A stretch of 35,666 nt of DNA from Pseudomonadota bacterium. GTDB lineage: Bacteria > Desulfobacterota > Binatia > UBA12015. The notes beneath the pieces are model-generated. The model saw only the letters and a program-made list of their open reading frames with translations. It searched no databases and had not been told where the DNA came from. A program made the translations under genes and the position numbers. Shown in pieces: positions 1 through 8,249 of this stretch. The stretch covers positions 1 through 35,666 of the forward strand of contig SXLG01000191.1 in the NCBI GenBank assembly GCA_005777805.1. Reading direction: 5' to 3'. The number at the start of each line of letters is the position of its first letter. The stretch's first letter is position 1.

Positions 1-105
1 AGGCAGGTTGGCAATACGATCCTTTTCCCACTGCGTCCGCACCCGCGCCAACTGCACCTCCAGCGCCGGAATCAGCGAAACCGGCAACACCGTGCGCCGG
101 TCTTT
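1..105 (-). pseudogene. Fragment of an integron-type tyrosine recombinase, probably foreign to the rest of the window
   Basis: Read on the minus strand from base 105 down to the window edge, 35 codons stay open and encode [19 protein letters not shown] followed by a segment containing RTQWEKDR. This matches the central part of IntI/XerC-type integrases, where a GxKDRxTxLP strand precedes a helix with the ALxxQL pattern. The fragment lacks its start and its catalytic C-terminal half, which would lie off the window. Upstream it runs directly into prfC in a different frame with no start codon between them. It is therefore an internal piece of an integrase stuck onto another gene. An assembly or amplification chimera is the likeliest cause; a real insertion is possible. 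Confidence 0.6.
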
Positions 106-218
106 GAGAGCAGGATCTTCGCGGTCAGCGTGGTCTTGCCCGCGTCGGGGTGCGAGATGATCGCGAACGTACGGCGCCGTGCTGACTCGCGGGCAATTCT
201 CTCGGGCGGGTTCTCCAT
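106..218 (-). CDS. prfC: Peptide chain release factor 3, 5' end only
   Basis: RF3 is the GTPase that recycles RF1 and RF2 from the ribosome after peptide release. Only about 37 N-terminal residues remain. They include [14 protein letters not shown], the RF3 G1/P-loop region, at about residues 17-30. The ATG at 218 gives the usual short RF3 N-terminus; a longer in-frame start at 260 adds 14 residues with no family resemblance. Similarity to RF3 stops at about bases 105-110, after TAKILL, and the frame then ends at 72. The gene diverges from yebC. The breakpoint is discussed under findings. Identity is secure but the gene is truncated in this sequence. Confidence 0.8.
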
Positions 219-424
219 GGTCGGAGCGAGCGGCCATAGCGGACGGCCGGCGTGCGACAAGAGGGGTGGCAGAGCGGCGACAAGAGCGGCGGCGGCAGCC
301 TCCTTCCGGGGCTCGCGCGGGTTCTCGTCGAGGCCGCGAACCTCGTCGGGGCAGGCCTGGAGCGGTGGGCCCCGTTTGGGCGACCGGCGAGGTCTGCTAG
401 CTTCGGGGCCAGCGGAGAACCACC
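219..424. promoter_or_regulatory. Divergent intergenic region between prfC and yebC
   Basis: About 200 bases separate two genes that point away from each other, so promoters for both must lie here or overlap prfC. I see no convincing -35/-10 pair and no clear operator. A GC-rich run with several GGCG repeats occupies 260-360. Confidence 0.35.
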
Positions 425-1177
425 ATGTCGGGACATTCCAAGTGGAGCACCATAAAGCATAAGAAAGCCGCGAAGGATGCCAAGCGCGGCAAGCTCTTCA
501 CCAAGCTGATCCGCGAGATCACGGTCGCCGCCCGGATGGGCGGTAGTGGCGATCCCGACTTCAACCCAAGGCTGCGACTTGCGGTCGCCAGCGCACGCGC
601 GCAGAGCATGCCGGCGGACAACATCGACCGGGCGATCCGCAAGGGCATCGGCGAGGGCGTCGGCGCGATCTTCGAGGAGGCGAGCTACGAGGGCTACGGA
701 CCGGGCGGGGTTGCGATTCTCGTGAGCGTGCTCACCGACAACCGCAACCGCACGGTGGCCGAGATCCGCAACGCCTTCGGCAAGAACGGTGGACATCTCG
801 GCGAGTCGGGCTGCGTAAACTATCTGTTCAATCATCGCGGAGTGATCCTGGTCGAGCGGGACGCCGCCGACGAAGAGTGCCTGATGGAAATGGCGCTGGA
901 GGCAGGGGCTCTGGATGTCGCCGAATCCCCCGAGGGGTTCGAGATCACGACCGCCCCCGAGGCTTTGCTGGGCGTGCGCGAGGCTCTGGAGCGAGCTCTG
1001 GTGGTGATGGCGAGTGCCGAGTTGACGCACGTACCGATGACGACGATCAGCGTCCCGGCCGAGGCGGCCGGACAGCTTGCCGCGCTGATTGACCTCTTGG
1101 AGGACAACGACGACGTCCAGAGTGTCGTTTCCAATGCGGTATTTGCCGAGGAGGCCGTGCGGCGCGCGGCCTCTTAG
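425..1177 (+). CDS. yebC: YebC/PmpR family DNA-binding or translation regulator (TACO1 homologue)
   Basis: The 250-residue product starts [19 protein letters not shown], the hallmark N-terminus of YebC/TACO1 proteins. It continues with the family motifs PADNIDRAI and YEGYGPGG. Members of this family act as transcriptional regulators or promote translation through difficult motifs such as polyproline; which role applies here cannot be read from the sequence. Length and conservation are normal over all three domains. The gene lies 59 bases upstream of ruvC, an order common in proteobacteria, so co-transcription with ruvCAB is likely. The ATG at 425 is fixed by the conserved N-terminus. Confidence 0.95.
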   Translation: MSGHSKWSTIKHKKAAKDAKRGKLFTKLIREITVAARMGGSGDPDFNPRLRLAVASARAQSMPADNIDRAIRKGIGEGVGAIFEEASYEGYGPGGVAILVSVLTDNRNRTVAEIRNAFGKNGGHLGESGCVNYLFNHRGVILVERDAADEECLMEMALEAGALDVAESPEGFEITTAPEALLGVREALERALVVMASAELTHVPMTTISVPAEAAGQLAALIDLLEDNDDVQSVVSNAVFAEEAVRRAAS

Positions 1178-1236
1178 GACTTCTCCGGTCCGTGGCGCAG
1201 GTGAGCGACCGGGGGCCCGGTAGCGAGGGAGAGCGG

Positions 1237-1866
1237 ATGCGGGTTTTCGGGATCGATCCCGGATCGCGGCTGGTGGGCTGGGCGGTCGTCGAGGGCAGCA
1301 CGCCGACGCGCGTGGCGGTGCTGGCGAGTGGTGTCGAGCGCCTTGGCGTCGGCTCTTCGGCGGTGCGCCTGGGGCGTCTGGCCGAGCGGCTCGGGGCCCA
1401 TCTCGAGCAGTGGCAGCCCGAGGAGGTCGCGCTCGAGCGGGCCTTCGTCGGGGCCAACGTCGGCAGCGCTCTCCGGCTCGGCGAGGCGCGCGGTGTCGTG
1501 CTGGCGCTCGCCGGCCTGCGTGGACTCCGCGTCACGGACTATTCTCCGGCGACGGTAAAACTTGCGGTTGCAGGCCACGGCCGGGCCTCCAAGGACGAGG
1601 TCGCGACCGGCGTGGCGCGCCTGGTGGGGGGTATTCGCACCGGCGGCGACGAGACTGACGCGCTTGCGGTGGCGCTCTGCCATCTCGCGCACGCGGGCTT
1701 CCAGTCCCGCGTCGCGCAAGCGCTGGGCGCGCGCCCGCGCAGCACCGGACGGCGGGCGGCAACCGCCGCGGCTCCGGTGGAGGCGCGGGCAGCGACGTCA
1801 CCGCGCGCTTTGCTGGCGGCGCTGAGTCGGCAGGGTGCGCCGCGGATAAGGGTGGTGCGCCGGTGA
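1237..1866 (+). CDS. ruvC: Holliday junction resolvase RuvC
   Basis: RuvC is the dimeric endonuclease that cuts Holliday junctions delivered by RuvAB. The product is 209 residues. It begins MRVFGIDPGSR, carrying the first catalytic aspartate (D7). A second acidic residue lies in ALERAFVGANV (E67), and the late acidic pair is in GGDETDALAVALCH. The ATG at 1237 is preceded by GGGAG at a proper distance. An upstream in-frame ATG at 1192 would add 15 unconserved residues. After the nuclease core there is a basic, alanine-rich tail of about 45 residues, longer than in E. coli RuvC and probably disordered. The stop is 13 bases before ruvA, so the two are probably translated from one message. Confidence 0.95.
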   Translation: MRVFGIDPGSRLVGWAVVEGSTPTRVAVLASGVERLGVGSSAVRLGRLAERLGAHLEQWQPEEVALERAFVGANVGSALRLGEARGVVLALAGLRGLRVTDYSPATVKLAVAGHGRASKDEVATGVARLVGGIRTGGDETDALAVALCHLAHAGFQSRVAQALGARPRSTGRRAATAAAPVEARAATSPRALLAALSRQGAPRIRVVRR

Positions 1867-1879
1867 GCGGGGCGCGACC

Positions 1880-2479
1880 GTGATCGGTGGCTTGCGTGGC
1901 CAGCTTGGGCGCAAGAAGCCGGGCGAGATCCTCGTCGACGTCGGCGGGGTGTTCTATCAGGTGCAGGTCTCGTTGCAGGCGTACGCCAGTTTGCCCGCCG
2001 AGGGCTGTGCGGTGACGCTCGACGTCGTGACCGAGGTGCGGGAAGATGCCTTCGTGCTCTTTGGCTTCCTCGATGAGCGTGAGAAGACGCTCTTTGGCTG
2101 GCTGCGCGGGGTCAGCGGCGTCGGCCCAAAACTTGCGCTTGCGGTGCTCTCGGGGATGCCGGTCGAGGAAACCCTGGCCGCGCTTGCCGGCGGAGACGCG
2201 GTACGGCTGACCACGATTCCCGGACTCGGTCGCAAGACCTCCGAGCGGCTGATCCTCGAGCTGCGCGAACGCGCCGTCAAGGGGATCGACGGCGCGCCTG
2301 CGCGTGGCGGCGCGACGGCTCCCGGTGCCGCGGTGCGCGAGCGCGACGAGGAGGTCCTCTCCGCGTTGGTCAACCTGGGCTACAAGCGCACCGAGGCCGA
2401 ACGCGCGTTGCGCTCTGTCGCGGCCGATGTGCCGCTCGAAGATGCGCTGCGCTCTGTCCTGCGGAGGTTTGCTCGATGA
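1880..2479 (+). CDS. ruvA: Holliday junction branch migration protein RuvA
   Basis: RuvA binds four-way junctions as a tetramer and recruits RuvB. The 199-residue product starts MIGGLRG from a GTG codon at 1880. The N-terminal OB fold covers about residues 1-62. The two helix-hairpin-helix segments follow, seen as [15 protein letters not shown] and [17 protein letters not shown]. The acidic-linker region is replaced by an alanine- and glycine-rich stretch, then domain III (about 150-199), which contacts RuvB, with [14 protein letters not shown]. The stop overlaps the ruvB start by four bases (ATGA), indicating translational coupling. Confidence 0.95.
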   Translation: MIGGLRGQLGRKKPGEILVDVGGVFYQVQVSLQAYASLPAEGCAVTLDVVTEVREDAFVLFGFLDEREKTLFGWLRGVSGVGPKLALAVLSGMPVEETLAALAGGDAVRLTTIPGLGRKTSERLILELRERAVKGIDGAPARGGATAPGAAVRERDEEVLSALVNLGYKRTEAERALRSVAADVPLEDALRSVLRRFAR

Positions 2480-3510
2480 CGGCAGATCGTCCGCGCTCAC
2501 CCGCCGAGGCCCGCGAGGACGAGGCGGGCTTCGACGCCAGCCTGCGCCCGGCACGGCTCGTCGATTACGTTGGTCAGGACGAAATTCGCAACCGCCTCGG
2601 CATCGCCATCCGTGCGGCGCGGGAGCGGGGCGAACCGCTCGACCACATCCTGCTCTGCGGGCCGCCCGGCCTTGGCAAGACCTCCCTGGCGCAGATCGTC
2701 GCGCGGGAGATGGGTGTTGCCTGCCGCCGCACGCAGGGGCCGGCGATCGAGCGCGGCGGTGATCTCGCGGCGATTCTCTCCGACCTCGACCAGGGCGATG
2801 TGCTCTTTATCGACGAAATCCATGGCCTACCGCGCAAGGTGGAGGAGGTCCTCTATCCGGCTATGGAGGACTTCGAGCTCGACCTGGTGGTCGGGCAGGG
2901 GCCGAGCGCGCGGAGCCTCCGGCTGGCCCTCAAGCCCTTCACGCTGGTGGCGGCGACGACCCGGGCCGGAATGCTGAACGCCCCACTCCGCGACCGCTTT
3001 GGTTCGACTTTCCGTCTCGAATTCTATCGGGTCGAGGATCTCGAGCGCATCATCCTGCGCTCGGCCGGCATTCTAGGTATCGCGCTGGCACCCGAGGGGG
3101 CGCGCGAGGTGGCCACCCGCTCGCGCGGCACGCCGCGGATCGCCAACCGTCATCTGAAATGGCTACGCGACTGGGCGCAGGTGCACTCGCCCGGTGAGGA
3201 AGTCGGGGTTGTGCAGGCGGCGGCTGCGCTCGAGCTGCACCAGGTCGATCCGGCCGGCCTCGAACCGATGGATCGGGCGATCCTGGCGGCGGTGCTCGAC
3301 CGATTCGGTGGTGGTCCGGTGGGTGTCGAGAGCCTGGCCGCGCTGCTCGGTGAGGAACCCGAGACCGTGGCCTCGGTCTACGAGCCCTACCTCGTGCAAT
3401 CGGGCTACCTCGAGAGAACGCCGCGCGGCCGGATGGCCACGGATCTGGCCTGGCGCCATCTGGGTCGGCAGCGCGGTCTGGACGTGGTGCGCCAGGGCCG
3501 GCTCCTGTAG
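2476..3510 (+). CDS. ruvB: Holliday junction branch migration ATPase RuvB
   Basis: RuvB is the hexameric AAA+ motor that drives branch migration with RuvA. The 344-residue product shows the Walker [12 protein letters not shown] at about residues 62-72, the Walker [10 protein letters not shown], sensor 1 in [18 protein letters not shown], and the arginine-bearing sensor 2 in [19 protein letters not shown]-terminal winged helix ends with [13 protein letters not shown]. All catalytic motifs are intact and the length is normal. It starts inside the ruvA stop codon and ends 10 bases before the DUF2905 gene. Confidence 0.96.
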   Translation: MTADRPRSPAEAREDEAGFDASLRPARLVDYVGQDEIRNRLGIAIRAARERGEPLDHILLCGPPGLGKTSLAQIVAREMGVACRRTQGPAIERGGDLAAILSDLDQGDVLFIDEIHGLPRKVEEVLYPAMEDFELDLVVGQGPSARSLRLALKPFTLVAATTRAGMLNAPLRDRFGSTFRLEFYRVEDLERIILRSAGILGIALAPEGAREVATRSRGTPRIANRHLKWLRDWAQVHSPGEEVGVVQAAAALELHQVDPAGLEPMDRAILAAVLDRFGGGPVGVESLAALLGEEPETVASVYEPYLVQSGYLERTPRGRMATDLAWRHLGRQRGLDVVRQGRLL

Positions 3511-3520
3511 GAGGTTGTCG

Positions 3521-3739
3521 ATGCCTGAAATGGCGCGGCTGCTGATCGTCGCGGGTGTGGTCTGCCTGCTTCTGGGTGGCGCACTTCTGCTCTGGCAGCG
3601 CGCCGGTGGCACGGGTCTGCCTCGGCTGCCGGGCGATGTCGTGATTGAGCGCGACGGCCTGCGGGTCTGGATCCCGCTCGGCACGAGTCTGGTCGTGAGC
3701 GTTGCGTTCTCGCTCATCGGCTGGCTGCTGCGGCGATGA
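3521..3739 (+). CDS. Small two-helix inner-membrane protein, DUF2905 type
   Basis: The 72-residue product begins MPEMARLLIVAGVVCLLLGG, giving the first transmembrane helix (about residues 4-24). A short loop with LPRLPGDVVIERDGLRVWIPLG follows, then a second helix (about 50-68). The PGD and PLGTS motifs are typical of the DUF2905 family. Its function is unknown. The gene is too small to stand out among overlapping frames, but it has a GTAGGAGG-type ribosome site just upstream. Its stop overlaps the next gene's start by four bases, placing it firmly in the ruv-ntrY operon. Confidence 0.85.
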   Translation: MPEMARLLIVAGVVCLLLGGALLLWQRAGGTGLPRLPGDVVIERDGLRVWIPLGTSLVVSVAFSLIGWLLRR

Positions 3740-6078
3740 GTTCATCGCTCGGGCCGACGGAAGACGCGCCGCTCCAGGCGCACGGGGCGCCACCGCGTGC
3801 GCGGGTCGAAGCCACCCGTTCCACTCGTGCCCCGGAGGTGGGCCGGGGCCCGGCCCGGACGTGGCGCCGTCGCGAGGCGGTGCTGCTCGCCTTCCTGCTC
3901 ATCTTCTCGATCGGGACGTTCCTCTGGTTCACGCGGCTCGACCCCTTTGGGGAGTCGAGCACGGCGCAGAACGTCGCTCTCTTCCTGTTGATCAATATCA
4001 ACATCGTCCTTTCGCTCCTGGCACTCTTCCTCCTCGGGCAGAACCTCGTTCGGATGCTGCTCGAGCGCCGCCGCCGGGTGCTGGGTTCGCATCTGCGCGT
4101 GCGTCTGGTGGCTGCGTTCGTGGCGGTGGCGATCACGCCGGCGGTGTTGCTCTTCGTGGTGGCACGCGGCTTCGTCGATAGCTCGATGGAGTCGTGGTTC
4201 TCGGTGCGCGTCGAGGGCGCGCTGGAGTCCGCGCTCGACATGGCCGAGACCTACTACCGTGAGCAGGAGGCCCGCGGACTCGGCGATGCGCGCTTCCTTG
4301 CCGCATCGCTGGGGCTGCGCGCTCGCGTGCCCGAGGTCGAGTCCAGGATTCTCGAGCGCGAGCGGGTGCGGTTGCGGGCGAGCGCGGTCACGGTTCTCGA
4401 TGCGAGCGGCGAAGTGCTCGGGCGCGGGGTCGAGGACGGACAGCCGGTGGGCGCGGCCGATCCCCCCGCGGCGGCGCTTCTGGAAGGGGCGGGGCGGGAC
4501 GGTGGGGCGAGCACCCGCGTCAGCATTGGGGGCGCCGAATTGCTGCGGACGATCGTCCCGATCGCCGGGCCGGCCGGCACGATCCGCGGCTTCGTGGTCG
4601 TCGATCGAGTGCTGCCCGCGGCGGTAGCCCGGCGGCGCACGGAGATCGAACAAAGTCACCGTGAGTACCGGCAACTCCGACTGCTCCGGCGGCCGCTGAC
4701 CAGCAGCTACGAACTCGCTCTCTTCTTTGTCTCGGTGGCCGTCGTGGTCGGGGGCGTGTGGCTCGGGATCGTGATCGCGCGCAGTCTGGCTGATCCCGTG
4801 CAGCGTCTGGTCGAAGGCACACGCCGGGTCGGCGAGGGGCATCTCGACGAGCGCATTCACGCCTCGAGTGGCTCCGAGGAGATCTCGCTGCTGATCGACG
4901 GCTTCAACCAGATGACCGAACGCCTCGGCGAAGCACGGTCCACCCTGACCGAGCGCACGAGCGCGCTCGAGGCGATTCTCGGTAACATTGCCGGCGGTGT
5001 GATCTCGATCGACAAGCAGGCGAGGATCGAGATCGTCAATCCGGCCGCGCGTCAGTTGCTGGGCATCGACGAGGATGCGATCGGCGTGGTCTTTCGGGAC
5101 TGGCTGACGCGGCCAGAGTTCGCCGTGGTGCGCGATCTTCTCGCCGAGCTCGACCGGCGCGCCCAGGAGGGGCTGCACGACGGCCTGCCGCCGCGGCGGG
5201 TCTCGGTCACGCGCGAGGACGGTGTAGTCGAGCTCGTCGCCACGGGGGTCGTGCTGCGCGACGACGCGGGGAGTGCGATCGGTGCGCTGCTCTTCTTCGA
5301 AGACGTCACCGAGATTCTGGCGGTACAGCGCATGGAGGCGTGGCGGGAGATCGCACGGCGCATCGCTCACGAAATCAAGAACCCGCTCACGCCCATCCAG
5401 TTGAGCGCGCAGCGTTTGCGCAAGCGCTACGCCGCCGAGCTTGGCGGCAGCGTTCTTGACGAGTGCACGCACACCATCATCGAGGAGGTCGAAGTCCTCA
5501 AGAACCTGGTCGCGGAGTTCGCAACCTTTGCTCGCCTGCCCTCGGGGCCTCGCGTGCCGACCGACCTGGGCGAGCTGGTCCGTGAGGCGCTGGTGCTCTT
5601 CCGCGAGTCGAACCCGGCGGTTGAATTCGCCCTCGACGCCGGTCGTGTGCCGGCGCTGGAGCTCGATTCCGCGGGAATCCGACGGGTACTCACGAACCTG
5701 CTGGCCAACGCGGTCGATGCCATCGCGGAACGGAGTCGCTCCACCGGATCGCGCGCGCTTGCGGACGGGAGCGAGGTGGCGAACCCGGAGGCGATGGCCC
5801 CGCGGGGGCATGTGTGGCTGCGCACGGAGTACGAACCGGCCCGTGCGCTGGTCCGGCTCGAGGTGGCCGACGACGGTATCGGCCTGACGCCCGAAGCCCG
5901 CGGGCGGCTCTTCGAGCCCTACTTCTCGACCAAGGCCCAGGGCACGGGCCTCGGGCTTGCCATCGTCTCGGCGACGCTCGCCGATCACCGCGCGTTCATC
6001 CGCGTGCGCGACAACCCGCCGCAGGGCACGCGCTTCCTGATCGAGTTCCCGGTGCGCGAGGCCGACCCGGCATGTTAG
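3736..6078 (+). CDS. ntrY: NtrY-type membrane sensor histidine kinase
   Basis: The 780-residue product has the NtrY layout. Three N-terminal membrane helices lie at about residues 45-70, 79-103 and 126-150. An extracytoplasmic sensor region follows, then a fourth helix (about 328-350), HAMP (about 350-405) and PAS (about 415-525). The HisKA domain has the phospho-acceptor His545 in RIAHEIKNPLTPIQLSAQRL. The HATPase domain carries the N box (LTNLLANAVDAI), G1 (DDGIGL) and G2 (GTGLGLAI). All kinase residues are intact. In most bacteria NtrY is paired with the sigma-54 activator NtrX. Here the next gene, 10 bases downstream, is a receiver fused to LpxC, which is therefore the likely phosphotransfer partner. 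The signal sensed is unknown. Confidence 0.9.
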   Translation: MSSSLGPTEDAPLQAHGAPPRARVEATRSTRAPEVGRGPARTWRRREAVLLAFLLIFSIGTFLWFTRLDPFGESSTAQNVALFLLININIVLSLLALFLLGQNLVRMLLERRRRVLGSHLRVRLVAAFVAVAITPAVLLFVVARGFVDSSMESWFSVRVEGALESALDMAETYYREQEARGLGDARFLAASLGLRARVPEVESRILERERVRLRASAVTVLDASGEVLGRGVEDGQPVGAADPPAAALLEGAGRDGGASTRVSIGGAELLRTIVPIAGPAGTIRGFVVVDRVLPAAVARRRTEIEQSHREYRQLRLLRRPLTSSYELALFFVSVAVVVGGVWLGIVIARSLADPVQRLVEGTRRVGEGHLDERIHASSGSEEISLLIDGFNQMTERLGEARSTLTERTSALEAILGNIAGGVISIDKQARIEIVNPAARQLLGIDEDAIGVVFRDWLTRPEFAVVRDLLAELDRRAQEGLHDGLPPRRVSVTREDGVVELVATGVVLRDDAGSAIGALLFFEDVTEILAVQRMEAWREIARRIAHEIKNPLTPIQLSAQRLRKRYAAELGGSVLDECTHTIIEEVEVLKNLVAEFATFARLPSGPRVPTDLGELVREALVLFRESNPAVEFALDAGRVPALELDSAGIRRVLTNLLANAVDAIAERSRSTGSRALADGSEVANPEAMAPRGHVWLRTEYEPARALVRLEVADDGIGLTPEARGRLFEPYFSTKAQGTGLGLAIVSATLADHRAFIRVRDNPPQGTRFLIEFPVREADPAC

Positions 6079-6088
6079 GAGCGCGGGG

Positions 6089-7351
6089 ATGCCCCGCCGC
6101 GTTCTGGTCGTCGATGACGAGGAGAAGATCCGCGCCACCCTGCGCGGTGTGCTCTCCGACGAGGGTTTCGAGGTCGAGCTCGCCGAGGATGGGCGGCGCG
6201 CGCTCGAGCGGCTGGCGATCGCGCCGCCCGATCTGGTGCTGCTTGATGTCTGGCTGCCCGAGATCGACGGACTCACGTTGCTCGAGCGGCTGCGCGAGGA
6301 CCACCCTACGCTGCCCGTCATCATCATTTGTGGCCACGCCAACATCGAGGCCGCCGTACGCGCGACCCGGCTGGGCGCGGCGGACTTCATCGAGAAGCCG
6401 TTCTCGATCGATGCGCTCCTGGTCTCGATCGACCGTGCGCTGGGCCGTGAGGCCAGCGCCCGTGCTCTCGAACCCGCGCTGCCGCATCGGGTCGAGAGTG
6501 GTGCCGGGGCGGGCGTCGTCCAGCGGACGATTTCGCGTAGTGTGACCGCGGCGGGACAGGGGCTCCATACCGGGATTCGAACCGGCATCATCCTCCATCC
6601 GCTGCCGCCCGGTAGTGGCATCGTATTCCAGAGCTTGTCGTCGGAGAAGACGGTGCCGGCGCACGTCGATTTCGCTGACTCGACCGGATACGCGACGACC
6701 CTCTATCGAGGGGGGTTCGGCGCCAAGACGGTCGAACATCTGCTCGCCGCGGCGAGTGGCTTCGGAATCACGAATCTGCTGGTCAAGATGGAGACCGAGG
6801 TTCCGATCCTCGACGGCTCGGCGCTGCCATTCTGCGAGCTTTTCGCCGGGGCGGGCATCGAGGAGCAGCCGGGGGACCCGGTTGCCGCGTGTCGGATCGA
6901 TCGCCGGCACGAGATCCGTGATGGGGCCAATCAGCTCGTGGTCGAGCCGGCAGAGCACCTCATCGTCGACTACACCCTGGATTATCCCGAGCCGGTCGGC
7001 CGCCAACGCTACGTCTACGAGCACCGCGGGCCGGAGTCGTTTCGCGCCGAGATCGCGCCGGCGCGTACCTTCGGCTTCGTCCACGAGTTCCGGCAGCTCG
7101 CTTCTGTCGGTCTTGCCGCAGGCGGACGACTCGACAACTGCATCCTGATCGGTGAGGACGGCGTGATCAATGGCGAGCTGCGTTTCCCCGACGAGTTCGT
7201 GCGGCACAAGATTCTCGATCTGCTCGGGGACTTCTCTCTGCTTGGCATGCCGCTCGTCGGTCGCGTCACCGCGATCGCGACCGGCCACCGTCACAACGTC
7301 CGCATGGTGCGCGAACTTCTCGCGGATCAGGGGAGGTGCGCCGCGGGTTGA
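6089..7351 (+). CDS. lpxC: Fusion of a response-regulator receiver domain to UDP-3-O-acyl-N-acetylglucosamine deacetylase (LpxC)
   Basis: A single 420-residue frame starts with a receiver domain of the NtrX kind: acidic pocket D9/D10, phospho-acceptor D53 in LVLLDVWLPEIDG, and K103 in IEKPFS. The switch Thr/Ser position is Cys81. A linker of about 35 residues leads to LpxC at about 145. LpxC deacetylates UDP-3-O-acyl-GlcNAc, the committed step of lipid A synthesis, using zinc. Visible features are GQGLHTG, E216-H217 in KTVEHLLAA, LDGSALPF, the zinc ligands H373 and D377 in FVRHKILDLLGD, and the acid/base H400 in ATGHRHN. No start codon with a ribosome site lies in the linker, so the fusion is not two genes. 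NtrX's AAA+ and DNA-binding domains are absent. It is probably controlled by the NtrY kinase upstream. Confidence 0.93.
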   Translation: MPRRVLVVDDEEKIRATLRGVLSDEGFEVELAEDGRRALERLAIAPPDLVLLDVWLPEIDGLTLLERLREDHPTLPVIIICGHANIEAAVRATRLGAADFIEKPFSIDALLVSIDRALGREASARALEPALPHRVESGAGAGVVQRTISRSVTAAGQGLHTGIRTGIILHPLPPGSGIVFQSLSSEKTVPAHVDFADSTGYATTLYRGGFGAKTVEHLLAAASGFGITNLLVKMETEVPILDGSALPFCELFAGAGIEEQPGDPVAACRIDRRHEIRDGANQLVVEPAEHLIVDYTLDYPEPVGRQRYVYEHRGPESFRAEIAPARTFGFVHEFRQLASVGLAAGGRLDNCILIGEDGVINGELRFPDEFVRHKILDLLGDFSLLGMPLVGRVTAIATGHRHNVRMVRELLADQGRCAAG

Positions 7352-7648
7352 CCGCCGGCCGCTGAACTCTGGATGCGCTGCGGCGCGTCAAGTTTCCGGG
7401 GCAGCGCGCAGCGGCAATTCGAGGCGAGCCCGAGCGGGCCAGCCCGGAGCGTGTCGCCGGCCTCTCGCTTGGGGAGCACGACGGCCCCCGGCCGACTTGA
7501 TGCAGTGCGGCGGTCTTTTGGGTTCCTCTCACTGCCTGGGATGAACGGCCGCGTACTCGCTTGATCGTCTCCCTGCACTCGCCCTAGGAAGGAGGCCGGC
7601 GTAATCTCGCGCCGCCTCCGCCTCGCGCGGGAAGGGAGTCCCCGAATC
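7352..7648 (+). other. Intergenic stretch after the receiver-LpxC gene
   Basis: About 300 bases without a credible gene. Short open frames are present but have no ribosome site or family resemblance. A purine-rich GGGAAGGGAG run at about 7628-7640 serves as ribosome site for the next gene. I see no clean intrinsic terminator after lpxC. Confidence 0.4.
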
Positions 7649-8236
7649 ATGCGTCTCGATCATCAGAGGTTCTGGCCGATCCTTGGGATTGCCATCTTGG
7701 CCAGCTCATCGCCGGCTCTTGCGGGTGGCGACAAGATGTCGCTCTCGTTCACCAACCATGTGACGCCCGGCACCGACGGCACGCCGTTCAAGAATTGCAC
7801 CAGCACGGGAGCCTATAAATCCTCTGGTACGCAGATCCAGATCCAGTTGAAGGGTTTGGTCGGTCTCACCGATACCGATGGCATCATCTGCACGGATGAC
7901 GACTTCATCTGTGTCACGCACACCGAAACCAACGGGGTCTTGTTCACGGGCCCGTCGACCGTGATCTTCCGCGCCGAGGTGAAGAAAGGGCAGCTCAAGG
8001 TCAAGCATGATCTATGCGCGGAGAATGCTGCGACTTGCCTGCCCATCCCGCTTTCATCGGTCGCACTTGATGCGAAGTGCTTCGGCCCCGATCCCGATTT
8101 CGACGAGACCAATGGTGGAACGCTCACCGCGCTTGGCATGACGAACCCATGCGACTTCATCGTGCCCGGGGCCAAGCTCGAGCCGTCCAGTACTGAGATC
8201 GCTCGCACCGGCACGACGAGCGGCTGCCCGGAGTAG
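7649..8236 (+). CDS. Small secreted protein of unknown function
   Basis: The 195-residue product begins with a typical Sec signal peptide: MRLDHQR, then a hydrophobic core IGIAILASSSPALA, with probable cleavage before GGDKMSL. The mature part is beta-rich by composition and carries eight cysteines, several in a CTDDDFICV-type spacing, suggesting disulphides. An acidic repeat-like segment around GLVGLTDTDGIICTDDD could bind metal, but this is conjecture. I do not recognise a named family. A strong GGGAAGGGAG site precedes the ATG. It is followed at once by a long hairpin, and its neighbour converges from the other strand, so it is probably a single-gene unit. It is a possible type II secretion substrate by context only. 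Confidence 0.75.
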   Translation: MRLDHQRFWPILGIAILASSSPALAGGDKMSLSFTNHVTPGTDGTPFKNCTSTGAYKSSGTQIQIQLKGLVGLTDTDGIICTDDDFICVTHTETNGVLFTGPSTVIFRAEVKKGQLKVKHDLCAENAATCLPIPLSSVALDAKCFGPDPDFDETNGGTLTALGMTNPCDFIVPGAKLEPSSTEIARTGTTSGCPE

Positions 8237-8249
8237 GCCCCAAGGCCTC

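Noticed and set aside
1-260. An SXT-like integrative element inserted in prfC
   Set aside because: The integrase piece is of integron type and the join falls inside the integrase gene, which does not fit an element end; a chimera is simpler, though not proven.
6490-6560. Possibility that receiver and LpxC are two genes with a missed start between them
   Set aside because: The linker has no ATG or GTG with a ribosome site in frame, and the frame is open throughout.
3742-6621. A 959-codon open frame on the minus strand opposite ntrY and the start of rec-lpxC
   Set aside because: It is the mirror frame of a well-supported kinase in GC-rich DNA, with Arg/Pro/His-rich sequence, no family motif and no ribosome site.
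7387-7425. TCAAGTTT followed by GCGGCAA resembling a flagellar sigma-28 promoter
   Set aside because: The -10 half matches poorly and no flagellar gene follows; chance similarity is likely.
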